A DNA stretch of 64,000 nucleotides from Gaeumannomyces sp. JS-464 (Eukaryota > Ascomycota > Sordariomycetes > Magnaporthales > Magnaporthaceae), in assembly GCA_002197995.1 (NCBI GenBank), contig NGZR01000001.1, positions 6,944,001-7,008,000 on the forward strand, read 5' to 3'. The translations under genes and the position numbers were made by a program. The notes under the pieces are model-generated. The model searched no databases. It was not told the DNA's origin and worked only from the letters and a program-made list of their open reading frames with translations. This document shows positions 1 through 10,859 of the stretch, in pieces (positions within the stretch are counted from its first letter, which is position 1; each line of letters begins with the position of its first letter).

Positions 1-691
1 CGATGCGCACCTTTTGGGAGGACAGGGCCGCCGAGGCCGCCCGGAAGAGGCGCGAGAAACGCGAGGCCATGAGGAATGCGGGCATAGAGGTGGACGAGGA
101 CGAGGATGACGACTACGACGGCGAGGAAGTAGAGCTGCTGGATGAAGACGAGTCGGACGACGAAGACGAGGACGGGGACGGGGACGAGGTGATGCGGGAT
201 CGGCAGCCAAACGACGACTCTAACAACGGTAACGAGCCCGTCAACTGGCGGACGTGAACCAGCAGCTCCGCGGCGCGTTGGCGCGGCTCGCCAACGCCGG
301 CGAGAAGCTAGGGCACTTGCCCCCGGGATGCACCTTCACTATCGCCGTCGAGCTGCGGGACGAGGCGCCGGCGCCAATAGGGGTTCGTCGACTGATCTAA
401 CCCCCCTTTTCTTGGGGCCAGAAGGGAATACAAAAAATGCTTGCTGACTGACCGCCTGCCACGACACAGCATTCCCAGCCATGGATCCCATCCCAGCCTA
501 GTCTGCAGCAGCCGACGGCAAAACGGCCCCAGAATGGTCGAGATCTTGGTGGCGCAAAAACGACCGCTGTGCGCTCCGTCGAGGCCGGCCCACTCTTCTT
601 TGAATGCTGGGTCGAAGAGGGCAGGGCTAAAGACCGTCTCGCCGAAACCGCAGTCAAGACGCAGCCGAAACCGTCAACACGGGGGAAATGA
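1..691 (+). CDS. REV7: REV7/MAD2L2-like HORMA protein, 3' part
   Basis: This is the 3' part of a gene entering from the left edge, so the true start is outside the window; the ATG at position 3 is probably internal. Seen: a conserved segment beginning MRTFWEDRAAEAA, a long Asp/Glu-rich insert, then LPPGCTFTIAVELRDEAPAP and, after an intron, the ending AGPLFFECWVEE. An intron at 383-469 (GTTCGT donor, TGCTGACTG branch, CACAG acceptor) joins IG to HSQPWIPSQ. From memory of the family this is the C-terminal half of the HORMA accessory subunit of translesion polymerase zeta (Rev7), which binds Rev3 and Rev1 in the nucleus. Near 248 the frame breaks: NW is followed by a stop, while adding one G gives NWADVNQQLRGALARL. 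This is probably a homopolymer error. A Mad2 checkpoint protein is the main alternative, but the acidic insert fits Rev7 better. Confidence 0.7.
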
Positions 692-1106
692 ACACATTCT
701 TCTCCGGGTTCTCATTCGAGCCGAAACGGCCGAATATGCAGCACAGAAAGCGTACCCAGCGGCGGAGATAGCACAAGGCCTTGAACAAAATGCTATCGGC
801 AGGCTCCAGAAGAGCAAACTCGGACGACCTCCAACCTGCTGAACCTTCCCATATTCTGGTCTTTAGTATCGTACAGTTCGTACAAGCCACCGCAGCCGCC
901 ACTTTGGCATAGAATATGTCCAAAGAGGAGGCTTTTAGGAGCCAAATCGGATATCAACGCCGTAATCCATACAAATCCTTGTAAGTAGCTCCTCCCAGGA
1001 CAAATAAAAGAGAAGAAAAAAAAAAAGAACAATGCTTGACAGGGAGGGAAAAAAAAAAAAAAAAAAAAAGAAACCATGCTGGCCTCCTTCAATTATCACT
1101 GCGGAC
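692..1106. other. Convergent 3' intergenic spacer
   Basis: Spacer between the 3' ends of the REV7-like gene (+) and the RhoGEF gene (-). It contains a 21-A tract (1049-1069) and a shorter A run just before it. I see no gene or RNA in it; the tract may lie in the 3' untranslated region of either transcript. Confidence 0.6.
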
Positions 1107-4100
1107 TTAGCCCTGACTCTCTCCACCCTTGATAAGAACGCGCAGGCTAACAATGTCCCGCTTCAAGCGAGCATTATCCTTCTTCACGCGGGCCGTCTCC
1201 TCGCTCTGTTCCTTGAGCTTGGCAACGAGGTCCTCCTTGTCCTCGCGGCCCTTTCCCTTGAGCGCCTTGACGATCTTGCCCAGCTCCGAGTTGAATTTCT
1301 CGTACAGGAGCTCGTTCTCGGCCATCGACTCCTTGTACAGCTGATCGATGGCCCGCACCTTGGCCTCGCTTGCCTTGAGCGCCGCCTCCATGTCGCGCTC
1401 GATGGCCGCCTGCCGCTCCGTCATCTCGGCCATCATCTGCGGCACCCGCTCCTCTAGCGACCGCACGTTGGCCGATAACCTGCGCAGGTCAGTCGTGCCT
1501 GATCGCGGTAACGACCCGTTCACCCGCGCCATGTCCTCGGTTATACGCGAGAGCTCTGACTGGAGCGACGCGTCCACCTCGTCCACCGCCTTCTTCTCCG
1601 TCTGCAGCCGCTCCCGAAGCTTCTGAGGCGACTGCAACTTGAGCTTCTGAGGCGAATTTGGCCTGCTCAGGGTAGACGGCGTGCGGGTTGGCGAGTCCGG
1701 ACGCGCGCTAAAGTTCCGCGATACCCTGAGCGTTGGGATCTGGGAGCTTGACAGGCTCTTTGAGTGCGTCAGGGGCATCTCCAAGGTCGTCGGCGAGGTC
1801 GCGGCCAATTTCTGCCCCGGTTCAACCATGTTTTCCTTTAGACGCGTTGGAAACAGGCCCGGCGACCGGGGACTGACGGGTATCTTGGAGGGTGTCGGAA
1901 TCTTGGTGGTCGTGACAGAGCTCGAGCCTGAAGAGTTGAATTTTTCTGACGTCTGCTTGTTGGGTCGCAGCGGCGACAGGGGCGGATCCTCGAGCGTAGC
2001 CGCCGCCATCAAACTCTTCAGGTCGGACAGGGAACTGTGCCGTTTCTTCTTGAGGGTTTTATCGGGCGGTACCTCCGCTTCTGGCTCCCCGATGGTCTCA
2101 AGCCGGTGGGAACTCGAGGGGCGCATCATGATATCGTCAAACGCGCCCGCAACAGGAGGCCGGTCACGAGATCCGGGTCGCCGCAGCTTGTTGGGGCTTG
2201 GTTGCTGCGCCATACTCATACTCGTACTCATATCTATTGATCGTGCGCGATTCGAAGATGCCTTGGAAAGGCTGTGGCTCTCGCCGGTTGCTGGGTTCCT
2301 GCCGTGCTTGCTTAGGCTCCTCCACATCGACGGCCGCTCCGACTCTTGTTTGCTGTTCTGTCGCAGAAGAGTGTCAAAGCCAAACTTTCTCCGAATCGAC
2401 GATGTGTTGGAGGTCAGAGACCCTGTTGCCGACTTTTGACCCTCGTCATCGAGTTCATCGACGCCTCGAAGTTGGACACGCGGAAGTTGGAGGAGCCGAA
2501 TCCGACCTCCTCGAATATGCGCTCGCAGTCCTCGACCAACCGGTCGAGGAGGTTGATGTAGTTATTAGGGTTCCCATCGAGCGCCAGCAGCTCTGCAAAG
2601 GCAACCGTCATTGCCCCGCGGTCGCCGTCGTTTGCACAACCGTCGAGCAGATCTGCAAGCAGCTTGATCAATGCCGTAAAGGCCCTCCGGTTCTGAGGGG
2701 CCATGTCGGCAAAGAGATAGTTGACAAAATCGGCAAAATCACCGGGGACCCTCCGCGAAGCCCTCTCCTGAAGGGCATCCAAGGCTTGCACCGTCATGAT
2801 GGGGCCCATCTGCTCTCGCCAGGCAATCCGGGTGAACTTTTCGAATGCCGCAAAGATGACCTCGGAAGGCAGGTCGGCCGGTGCGTCCCAGTCGAACGGA
2901 AACTCGATGAGCCTGTTGTACAGATCGTTGACCGACAGCTCGTCGGCAACTGACCTGTTCAGAAGCATCCTACCGACAAACTGCCCTTTCCTCGACTGCA
3001 GCGCTGCGACATAGCCGGTGAAGGTCTGCTCCAGTCGGACGAGCGGGTTCTCTGGCCTGTCGTCGTCGGTGCGGATAGCGTCCCTGTCCCTGATGGAGCC
3101 ACTGTGTGAGGTGATCTCGTGGCGGCTGGCGGATGAGCTGTTTGAGCGGCTCAGGGGTGGTGGGAACAGGGTTGGGACGTTGGTAAGGGGTGTCCTTGGA
3201 TGCTTAGTAGCGGGTGGTGCAGAGAGATCTGTTGTCGAGGCACCGCCAAGGATACTTGAGAGCAGCTTCACTGGTGACGAGGCCAAGAAGGATTTCGTCT
3301 TCTCTGCACGCGACGACAGACTCAACCCACGTAGGATTTTGGTGTAGCTCGAAACCAAAGCCGGCGCCAGAGAAGGGTTGCCCACATTGAACTGGCTACT
3401 GAGCAGCTGAATTACTGTTGGTTTTTAGTGTTTCTTGTTAGTACCAGGGCATATTGCAATCAGAAACAACAAGCAATCGCAAAAGCTCTCATCGCAAGGA
3501 AATAGCTAAATCTTACTTCGCCTGGATATGGTCGACAAGAAATCCTCCAGGGCCACGTCATCTGTAAAGCGTTTCCCGTTGAGGCCGAGCGAGTTCACCG
3601 TGACCTTGTCGCTCTTTTCGCTCGTCCTGACCTCGATCAGGATCTCGACGCCATAGTGGCCCACAGGGGCCGACTTGGCGCCCTTGTCGGTGTCAAGCAC
3701 AACGCGTATGGCCGCCGGCTCCCTCCGTCCTTCGATCAGCTGCTCGGCGGCCTCCTGGAAGACGGCGGCGTGCAGGCCCAGGTTGTTGTCTGGCATCCTG
3801 ACGGACCTGAGCGTCCAGGTCGGATCCTCCCGCTCCTTTTCCGAGAAACGCGCCTCGATCCGGGACCGAACGATATCCTCGCCCAGACGCGCTGCCCTGC
3901 CCTCAAACGACTCCTGGAGCAGGAAACAGCGCGACGTGACGGCCTTGCTTGTGACGTACTCGCCCGAGTGAGCCCCCTTCATCTCCTGCGTCGAAGTCAT
4001 CCAGATCATGCGGCCGTCGCCCGACTCGGTGAAGCGCACGTCTGCAATGTTGTGCCACCCAGCGAATGCAAACTCGTAAGAACCAGGCCCGCCCGCTGCG

Positions 4101-5770
4101 TTGGTCATTGAGACAAGCAGGCCCGCTGGTGAGGGCTTGTCGACCTCGCGCAACAAGTCACGCCCGTTCAGCGTCGAGCTCGACTTCTTCCTGACTATTA
4201 CCACACAGTCGGAAAACACTAGAAACATGCCCGCGCCGTCCTGATCGGCTCTGTCCGGCGAAAAATGAGGAGCGGAAAGCTCAAGGAAATCCGCAGCCAT
4301 GATCAGCCTGCCCTGTGGCTGTAGGTCCGCAGGCCAGCTCTCGATAAAGTTTCGTAGCCGGTGCGTCACGTGCGGCTTGTCCTGGAGGGGATCGTCCATG
4401 GAGCAGATGTTGGTGATTATGTCCCGAGCACGCAGCATGAGCTGCAGCGCCGGGTGCGTTATAGGCAGCGAGCTAACGATCTGGTCAATGAACAGGCTGT
4501 AGCGTGGCAGCCTCTGAACAGGCTCGATGAGGATTGATCGGACGGCCTGCTCGCCCGTCTGCACAATACGCTGGCGAAAGCTCGACTGCTTGTCCAGAAA
4601 GGAGTTCAGAAGTTGCGGGAAGTGCTGGCTGGCACGGATGTAGTCCTGGTAGCAGTCGGTGAACTTGGGGAACCATTCCAGGAAGACTCGCGCCATAGCG
4701 AGAGCCCCGCTAGGATCCTTCACTCTGGTCGAGCCTCCCGGTCGCAGGCCTGTTGAGTGGTGTTCCATGTCGTTCAGCGCATCCTCCTCCGTGTCGTCCA
4801 TGACCTTCCGCAGCTCCTGCATGAAAGCCGTGTTGACCTGGAGGATCCGGTCGGCCGAGGTAGGGAACAGCTTGTTCAGCTCCTCCTCCGAGGGGCTCAG
4901 GCTCTCTGGCGAGCGCTCCTTGGCACTCTGCCGGAAATCCTCGGCAATGTGACTGACAAGCTCGTTCAGCTTGAGGACGTAACGCTCCTCCGTGTCGACG
5001 AGTTCCCCCATCTTCATACGCAGTTCGACCTTTTGCTCCTTGGTATACGACTTGCTCCTGTTGAGCGAGCTCGGCTTGGACGGCGCCCTGCGAAGTTTGG
5101 ACGTGGGCAGGAACACGGGCTCGCCAAAGAGCTTGACAAGCGGCGTGTACACGCCATACTGGCGCAGGGTCGGGTCGAGAATGTCATCCTCATCCTCAGG
5201 CACCTCTTCCAGGTCCTCGGGCCTCAGCGGGACGATGGCGCCTGGCGGCAGGACCAGGTCGATATCGACGTTGCTAACATGCTGGGTCTGGAAGGCTGTG
5301 TGGAACGTGTTGATCGTCTCGGCCGTGGTTTCCGCCTTGACCATGGCCTTTGCCAGGTCGGCGGCATGCTGTTCGCCAAAGAGGGTCGGGGCGGAGCCGG
5401 GGCGGCGGCCACGGGTGGTGGGGTACTGGTTCTTGAGGTGTGTCTTGACCACCTGCGGTAGCTCGGTAAAGTACTTGAACAGGCCGAATGCGAGTCCTCG
5501 GCATATCTCGTCGCCCTGGAACTCGCGCGGGAGGTAGTTGACGGCGCTATAAAAGGGAGAGTTGGGCGAGATGGTGATTCGCGGGAAAGACTGGAGGCCG
5601 GCGGGGCTGCAGACGTGGACCTGGATCCGGGAGCTGTTCAGGGTGTAGTTCGCCGTGGTCGAGGGGCCGTGGAAGACGAGGATGGGCAGGTGGCCAAGGA
5701 GCGGATCGGCGGCGTGGTAAAGAGTGACATGCTCTGGCGAGAGCGCCAGCTCGTCGGTAACACGGACCAT
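1107..5770 (-). CDS. Large fungal Rho guanine nucleotide exchange factor (DH) with RhoGAP-like and coiled-coil regions
   Basis: About 1,520 residues in two exons: 3517-5770 and 1107-3414. The 102-bp intron (3415-3516, GTAAGA donor) splices SRR to IIQLLSSQFN. Residues about 250-470 form a Dbl-homology domain (LVDTEERYVLKLNELV near its start, EPVQRLPRYSLFIDQI later), followed by a PH-like region. Exon 2 opens with a helical block whose VRLEQTFTGYV and RRAFTALIKLLADLLDG segments resemble a RhoGAP fold, though I cannot see an arginine finger. It ends in a Ser/Pro-rich stretch and a long coiled coil. Known role of DH proteins: they load GTP onto Rho/Cdc42 GTPases at polarity or septation sites. 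BEM1, another polarity protein, lies 17 kb away. A reading-frame break at about 2438 (AAAA, where AAAAA restores KSATGSLTS) separates the GAP-like part from the tail. Start chosen at the first ATG of the conserved N-terminus. Confidence 0.85.
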
Positions 5771-6756
5771 GGTCGGTTGTTATGGGGCCACTCGCATCAT
5801 CAGGCCGAAGAGGGCGGGCGGCAGGCTGGGCCTTGCGGCAGTTGTGGTGATGGATCACCAACGAGGGCCGAGCTGGGCGTGGGATGCGTCGATGCGAGTT
5901 TCGCAGCCACACAGGACGATGACTGGACTGGGGGATGTCAGGGGTGGCGGGTTGGGAGGCAGCGAAAGCGAGAAGTGGGACGAAGAGCAAGGGGCAGAGC
6001 GGACGCCTCAGAAAGTAAACATCCTGGCATGCAGAGCGATGTGCGCCGACTGCTGCAGTGCGACTTGGGTCTGGTGTCGTGGTTGGCTGCGTGCTGCAGG
6101 CGGTCGAGGCGGCCACTCTCCGATTCGGCGTCCAGGGCGGTGGGCAGTCGAAGCCTGACGCCAGGAGTAAACAAAAACAACAATTGAACAAAAAGAAGGG
6201 AGGGAAAAAAGCCCACGCTAACAAAAAGCGGAACCAACGCCCCAACCAGCAACGGGGTTTGGCAATGCAAAAACCCGGACAAAATATGCTTGATCGTTTG
6301 ACGCAATTGCATCAAAGAAGAGAATAGGGGCTATCGGAAGAAGAAAACTATGGACAACGAACATGAACATGTGACACAAGTCATCCAAACTCAGCCCTGT
6401 CCGATCAGGCGAGAAATTCCAATCGCATGAGGCTCCCTGGAGTCTCGGACGGGGATGTTTTTTTTGGGGGGGGGGCAGATTGAACCCACGCGCGCTGAAT
6501 TGCAAACTCACACGCGTTGCGCTTGAAGTAAACATGAACCCAAACCCGCGAGCTGGTGTCACAGCCAGGTGGAGTGGGATGACCCCTGTCAATCGAATGG
6601 AAGTGATCACCACCCCGCCTTCCCATCCTGGGCAGCTCCGCCAGCTCCAGGTCTGGAGCTGAGGCAAAGCCCTCGAGCAACCCGAAGCGTCCAGACCTCG
6701 ATTCCATCAGATGGGTAAAAACTTAGAAGCTCCGATATCACACATCCTCCTCCAAC
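5771..6756. other. Divergent intergenic region (RhoGEF / DCC1 promoters)
   Basis: Nearly 1 kb between two divergently transcribed genes, so it should hold both promoters. It includes a T8 run followed by a run of about ten G near 6458-6476. ORFs here are proline/arginine-rich composition artefacts, and I recognise no gene. Confidence 0.5.
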
Positions 6757-7317
6757 ATGTCCAGCCAAGACAACAAAGGAATCCCCTTCTCGCACGCCCT
6801 GGATGGCGTCGGCTACAAGCTTCTCGAGCTGCCCCCAGAGCTCGTCACCTTGCTCGAGGGGGAGAATCCACCAACGTTAGTCCACCATTGATTACAAGGC
6901 GAATCCCCCATCCCCAGTAAATTGAATTTTTGGGTAGCCCGGTTTTGATCCTTCTCACCAAGCACGCACGCGCCGAGGCCCCCGTCTTCGCGATTCCAGA
7001 TTGAAGCTCAAGTCCTCGCCCACCGCCGGCCTGCTCGAGGCGGCTGGCAAGACTTATTCCTCCGGCAAAAGAACACGTCCAATGCACTCATAATCTTGCG
7101 GCCGGTGGAGGAGGCTGCCGCCACCTCAGCGCCATCAAGCGACCCCACCCCAGAGTCAAACGACGCGCCACCGTCATCGGGGATACCGGAGGTCGGCATG
7201 CGCGCCTTCGCCAGCGTGCACGAGACTGTCGAGCTTTTGCCTGAGGCTGGCCCGGTCCCATCAGCAGCAACGTCGGCAAGGGGGAAGTGGCATGAGAGAT
7301 TCGGAAAGACCAGGTAG
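6757..7317 (+). CDS. DCC1: Sister chromatid cohesion protein Dcc1-like, short form
   Basis: Start ATG at 6757 (MSSQDNKGIPFSHAL). Exon 1 ends in PPT at about 6879 before a GTTAGT donor. The acceptor near 7001 (ATTCCAG) resumes with LKLKSSPTAGLLEAAGKTYS. The family-like continuation LRQKNTSNALIIL needs one extra C at about 7059 (TTCC, expected TTCCC); after that the frame runs through VHETVELLPEAG to a stop after GKWHERFGKTR. Dcc1 is a subunit of the alternative Ctf18 clamp loader that works at replication forks in sister cohesion. The product would be only about 150 residues, much shorter than yeast or human Dcc1. I see no C-terminal Dcc1 domain in the next 800 bases. Either filamentous fungi carry a short form, or this copy is truncated; GTAGTA after the last codon could also be a donor to an exon I cannot find. 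Confidence 0.65.
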
Positions 7318-8142
7318 TAGTTACTTTGGTATTCACCCAAGTATACCTATGGTATATGCACACGCCATCGACAGCAGTCTTTGGTTTCGGAAAATCACCC
7401 GATGGGTCGAATCTGTAGATATTATTCAAGAATATCTGCCACTCGCTGCGACTTTGGCTTCCTTCTTGGGACCTATATGGTTGGTTTGCATCAAGGCTAT
7501 GGCTTGATAGCCGAGCCCGGCGTCGGAAGTCATAAAAAGGCTGTGTCCCATCCAACAACACGGGAAAGGAGAAAAATAAGAAGAAAAGGGAAGGAAAGAA
7601 AAAGAGAGAGAGATTCTCGCAATGAGCTGAGATAGAAAGTTCAAAACCGAAACCCGGAAACCATTCCCTATGCAATAATCAATCCTTGTCCTAGATATGA
7701 CGACCCAAGAAAGCGCAAAGAGCGCTGGGCCCACGAACGCCAGGCACCAAGCCTATCCTCCCATGACCGAGCAGAAGTTCTAAAAGAAATGAGTATGTAG
7801 GGAATATGAGATGACTGATCATAAGCCAAAAACGATCTTTCAATCATACAACCAAAAATACACAGCCCGCCAAAGAAAGTAGCATATCTTGACAAATGAA
7901 GGCCCTCGTTGGTACCCGGACCCGAAACTTGTAAGCGGCTAGCGGCGGCGGCGTTGGAGCCGCAAGGGACCGACACCCGGCGCCCTCTCGTCGTCCCTGA
8001 GGCCGTGGGCGTGGTTGTGATGGCGATGGTGATGGAGGTGGCGGCGTGCACCATGAATGGGAATGGGAATTCCAGGATGGTCTTTGGGGAGAGCGGCAGC
8101 CACTGCGACTGTTGTCAGTCATCACATCTCTGATCGCAAGCA
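7318..8142. other. Convergent 3' intergenic spacer
   Basis: Lies between the ends of DCC1 (+) and the RBR ligase (-). It has a purine-rich AG/GAA tract at about 7560-7615. No coding segment resembling either neighbour or any other family was seen. Confidence 0.5.
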
Positions 8143-10859
8143 CTAGAAGTAGCCATTGAGAGCCCCAGAATAACAAGGCACACAGGTACTCAGGAGGCAT
8201 TCCAGACTATAAATCTGGTGGCGTGAACGGGACTTCCACGCTCGGGCGCGGGCAGAGAAGGGAGACGGACCTATAGGCTGAGGGCTGCGGCCGTTGGCAA
8301 GAGCCTGGATACCAGGGCGCGCCGGCGCATGGATATCAGCGGCGCCTGGCAGTACCGGACGGCGGGCGGGATGGGCTCTTGGTGGCGAAGCGTCCAACTG
8401 GATAGGGCGCTCCCGCGATCCGCGGGGCGGCATATCCATCTCGGCGAGAGCGTCCACCTGGACTGGGTTCCCAGGGACGGCATGGCGGTTGACATGGGCG
8501 CGTCGTAGGCGATTACGAGCCTGGGCAACCTCACGAGCTCTGGCGGGATTAGGTGGTCCGCCAAGAGGGTGCAGCGGAATGGGGACCCCTGGCGCGCCTC
8601 GTGCTGCTCTCAGCTCCCTATCAGCCTGTTCAAGTCTCTGCGCATTCTGGACTATGATTTCCATTTGCCTCGCGAAGTCACCAAGCGGCGCAAAGGGCAA
8701 CGCCGGAGGCACTGGTGGTAGCATCTCCCCAGGAGCCATCACGGGAGCTGCCGGTAGCAAGTTCCGGCGGGCTTGGCCGTCCGCGACTAGGCGATGCAGT
8801 GGCACCTGCCGTTCCGCTGGGGGCACTGCTGGGGGTACTGCTGGGGGCATGGGTGCAGGGAGCCCAGGAAGATGATGGAAAAAGCCAGCGAGCTCATGCA
8901 TCGGCACACCCCTGAACGGAGCTTGAAACCAATCGCGACCAGGAAATGCTACTCCGCTTGAGGTCAGCCGGGGAAAGAGGTTGGCAGGACAGGCGTGAGA
9001 AAAGGGAGGCAGTCTTCGGAAACTTTCCTGGCGCCAACACCATCTGCGCATGCGAAGTGAAGCCCCCAGAGAACCTACTAACCGTTGAGCCCACGTTCCG
9101 GTGGGTGTAGGGCGTCGGATGCTTTTCGACGCTTTTTCTCGTCCTCCTTGACCTTCTCCGAGACCATGATCTCCAGCAACTCGGCTTCGACCTCAGGGTT
9201 CGCCTGCGCCACTTCCTGGCGCGCCTTGGCCTCGGCCGCAAGGACCTCGTCGTTGTGCCGTTTCTCGACACTTTCGAAGAGTGGACAATTCCCACTCTTC
9301 CCACCACGCGACACGTCATCGAAGTGGCCATAGTTGCAAGACTTGTGGCAGATATAACACTGGACGTTGTTGCAGCCCGCCCGGGTGCAAGTCATCTTGT
9401 TACAGCCGTTCTCTTTGATAAACGGAGTTCCACATTTGTTGCACTTCCGAATCAGCGCTGCCGACATGGCTTCTTCGATGGCACGCCGGGCCGAGTGGCC
9501 GTTCTCGCGCGCAGCTTCCTGGCACGTCTGGGGAATATGCGTCTCTCTCCTGCACAGACGACAGCTAGTGATCTCGCACTCTGGGTTCTGGCAGCGAAAC
9601 TCCTTGTCTAACTCGACTTCGGGGTACTCAGCCGCAAAGGGGCAGAATGGGCAGGTCTCGAGGTTTTCAATCCCTGCAAGTCTGAGTGCCTCTTCCTGCT
9701 CGATGCGCTCGAGAGCAACGTGGAGCTTGTCGTCGAGGAACAGCTGCTTTTGGTCGGCAGAGAATCCAGCAGCACACCCCTCGGTCGACATACAAGCTAG
9801 AGTATGCTTGGAGAGCCCGATCTGCGTCTCCGCCATGCGTCTCGCACATTCCCTGCAGAAGTACTTGACAGGCAGAGAAGATAACATTAGCCAAGATAGC
9901 CCTCGGCGACAACACAACAAAATATCCACCAGAACTGTTTGAGCCGCGGGATGTCATTGGAGTGAGGGAAAAAGGTGAAGAGTAAGCAAAAAAAAAAAAA
10001 AAAAAAAACCTACGTGCGGATCATCGCCGTTGCAGTATACCATGCGGTTTTGGGCACACTCGGAGTAGCAGCACCCGCAATCAGTGGCTGTGCCTTCAGT
10101 CCGAGCCAGCTCGAGGTTTTCTTCTTCCTCCCTCAGCCTCTGCTGTTCTGCGTCATTTTGGGTATGTCGTGCACGAGTCACTATACGGGCGGCGAGGAGC
10201 TCCTCGAGCGCCTGCCGTTGTCCAGGAATGGCCATGGGCACCATGCGCTTGATAGTCTCGTCACCGAACAGGTTTGACTCCCTCGGACGCTTATTTAGCT
10301 CGAAAGGCCGGTTGCCATCATCCCAACCGTCGAGAAGATCGCTAATCGCCAGATACGTGGCAAATAGATTTCTTTCTTGCTCATCAAACAGGCGGTAGAG
10401 TTGCTTGCAGGGTACTCTGGGAAAGCACTCTGCAAGGATGCCTCTCCTATAGAATGACTGGTAAGTGAGTTGGTGACGAAGAAGGGAGACAAGTCAGTTG
10501 AGTTAGAAGGGCCGACAGGAGTAGAGCTTACGAGGTGGTGCAATATATAGGTAGTGCGGCGGCAGATTCACATTGCCGCCTGTGGTCTTCGCTGGAAAAC
10601 CGTTTGGAAAGCTGCGCTGCCTGGTCGATTTCGGTGTCGGCTGGTTCTCGCTTGCGCTTGAGGCTGGCCTTGGCCCGCCTGGGATACGATTCGCCACCTC
10701 CAGTTGGTCCAAAATATGAGAAATGGCGACTTCGCTGTTGAAGTCTTTCTCTTTCGTGATGGAGTCCAGATAGTCGGGACAGATGTCGGGAAAGACGGCA
10801 ATGATGGCCTCTGCACAAGCCTGTTGGCTCTCGCCAGTGATGTTGATAATGTCTGCCAT
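8143..10859 (-). CDS. RNF216/TRIAD3-type RBR E3 ubiquitin ligase
   Basis: Four exons by splice logic: 10532-10859, 10014-10446, 9083-9863 and 8143-8951. Introns are 10447-10531, 9864-10013 (contains an A/T-21 tract) and 8952-9082. Start is the ATG of MADIINITGESQQ. The RING1 domain is split by intron 2 (CNGDDPH joined to YFCRECARRM). It is followed by an IBR (FRCQNPECEITSCRLCRR) and a RING2 (RKCNKCGTPFIKENGCNKMTC), in which the Cys of NKMTC is the expected ubiquitin-accepting residue. The C-terminus is Pro/Ala/Arg-rich and probably disordered; its exact end is uncertain. RBR enzymes pass ubiquitin from E2 to a RING2 cysteine and then to substrate. The linker in exon 1 changes frame near 10690, where one missing base restores YPRRAKASLKRKREP. 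The substrate cannot be inferred. Confidence 0.85.

Noticed and set aside
2300..2450. A separate gene starting at MWRSLSKHG (2327)
   Set aside because: The sequence before it in the same frame (RRKFGFDTLLRQNSK) is protein-like and joins the upstream RhoGEF exon after one A is added, so it is the same gene.
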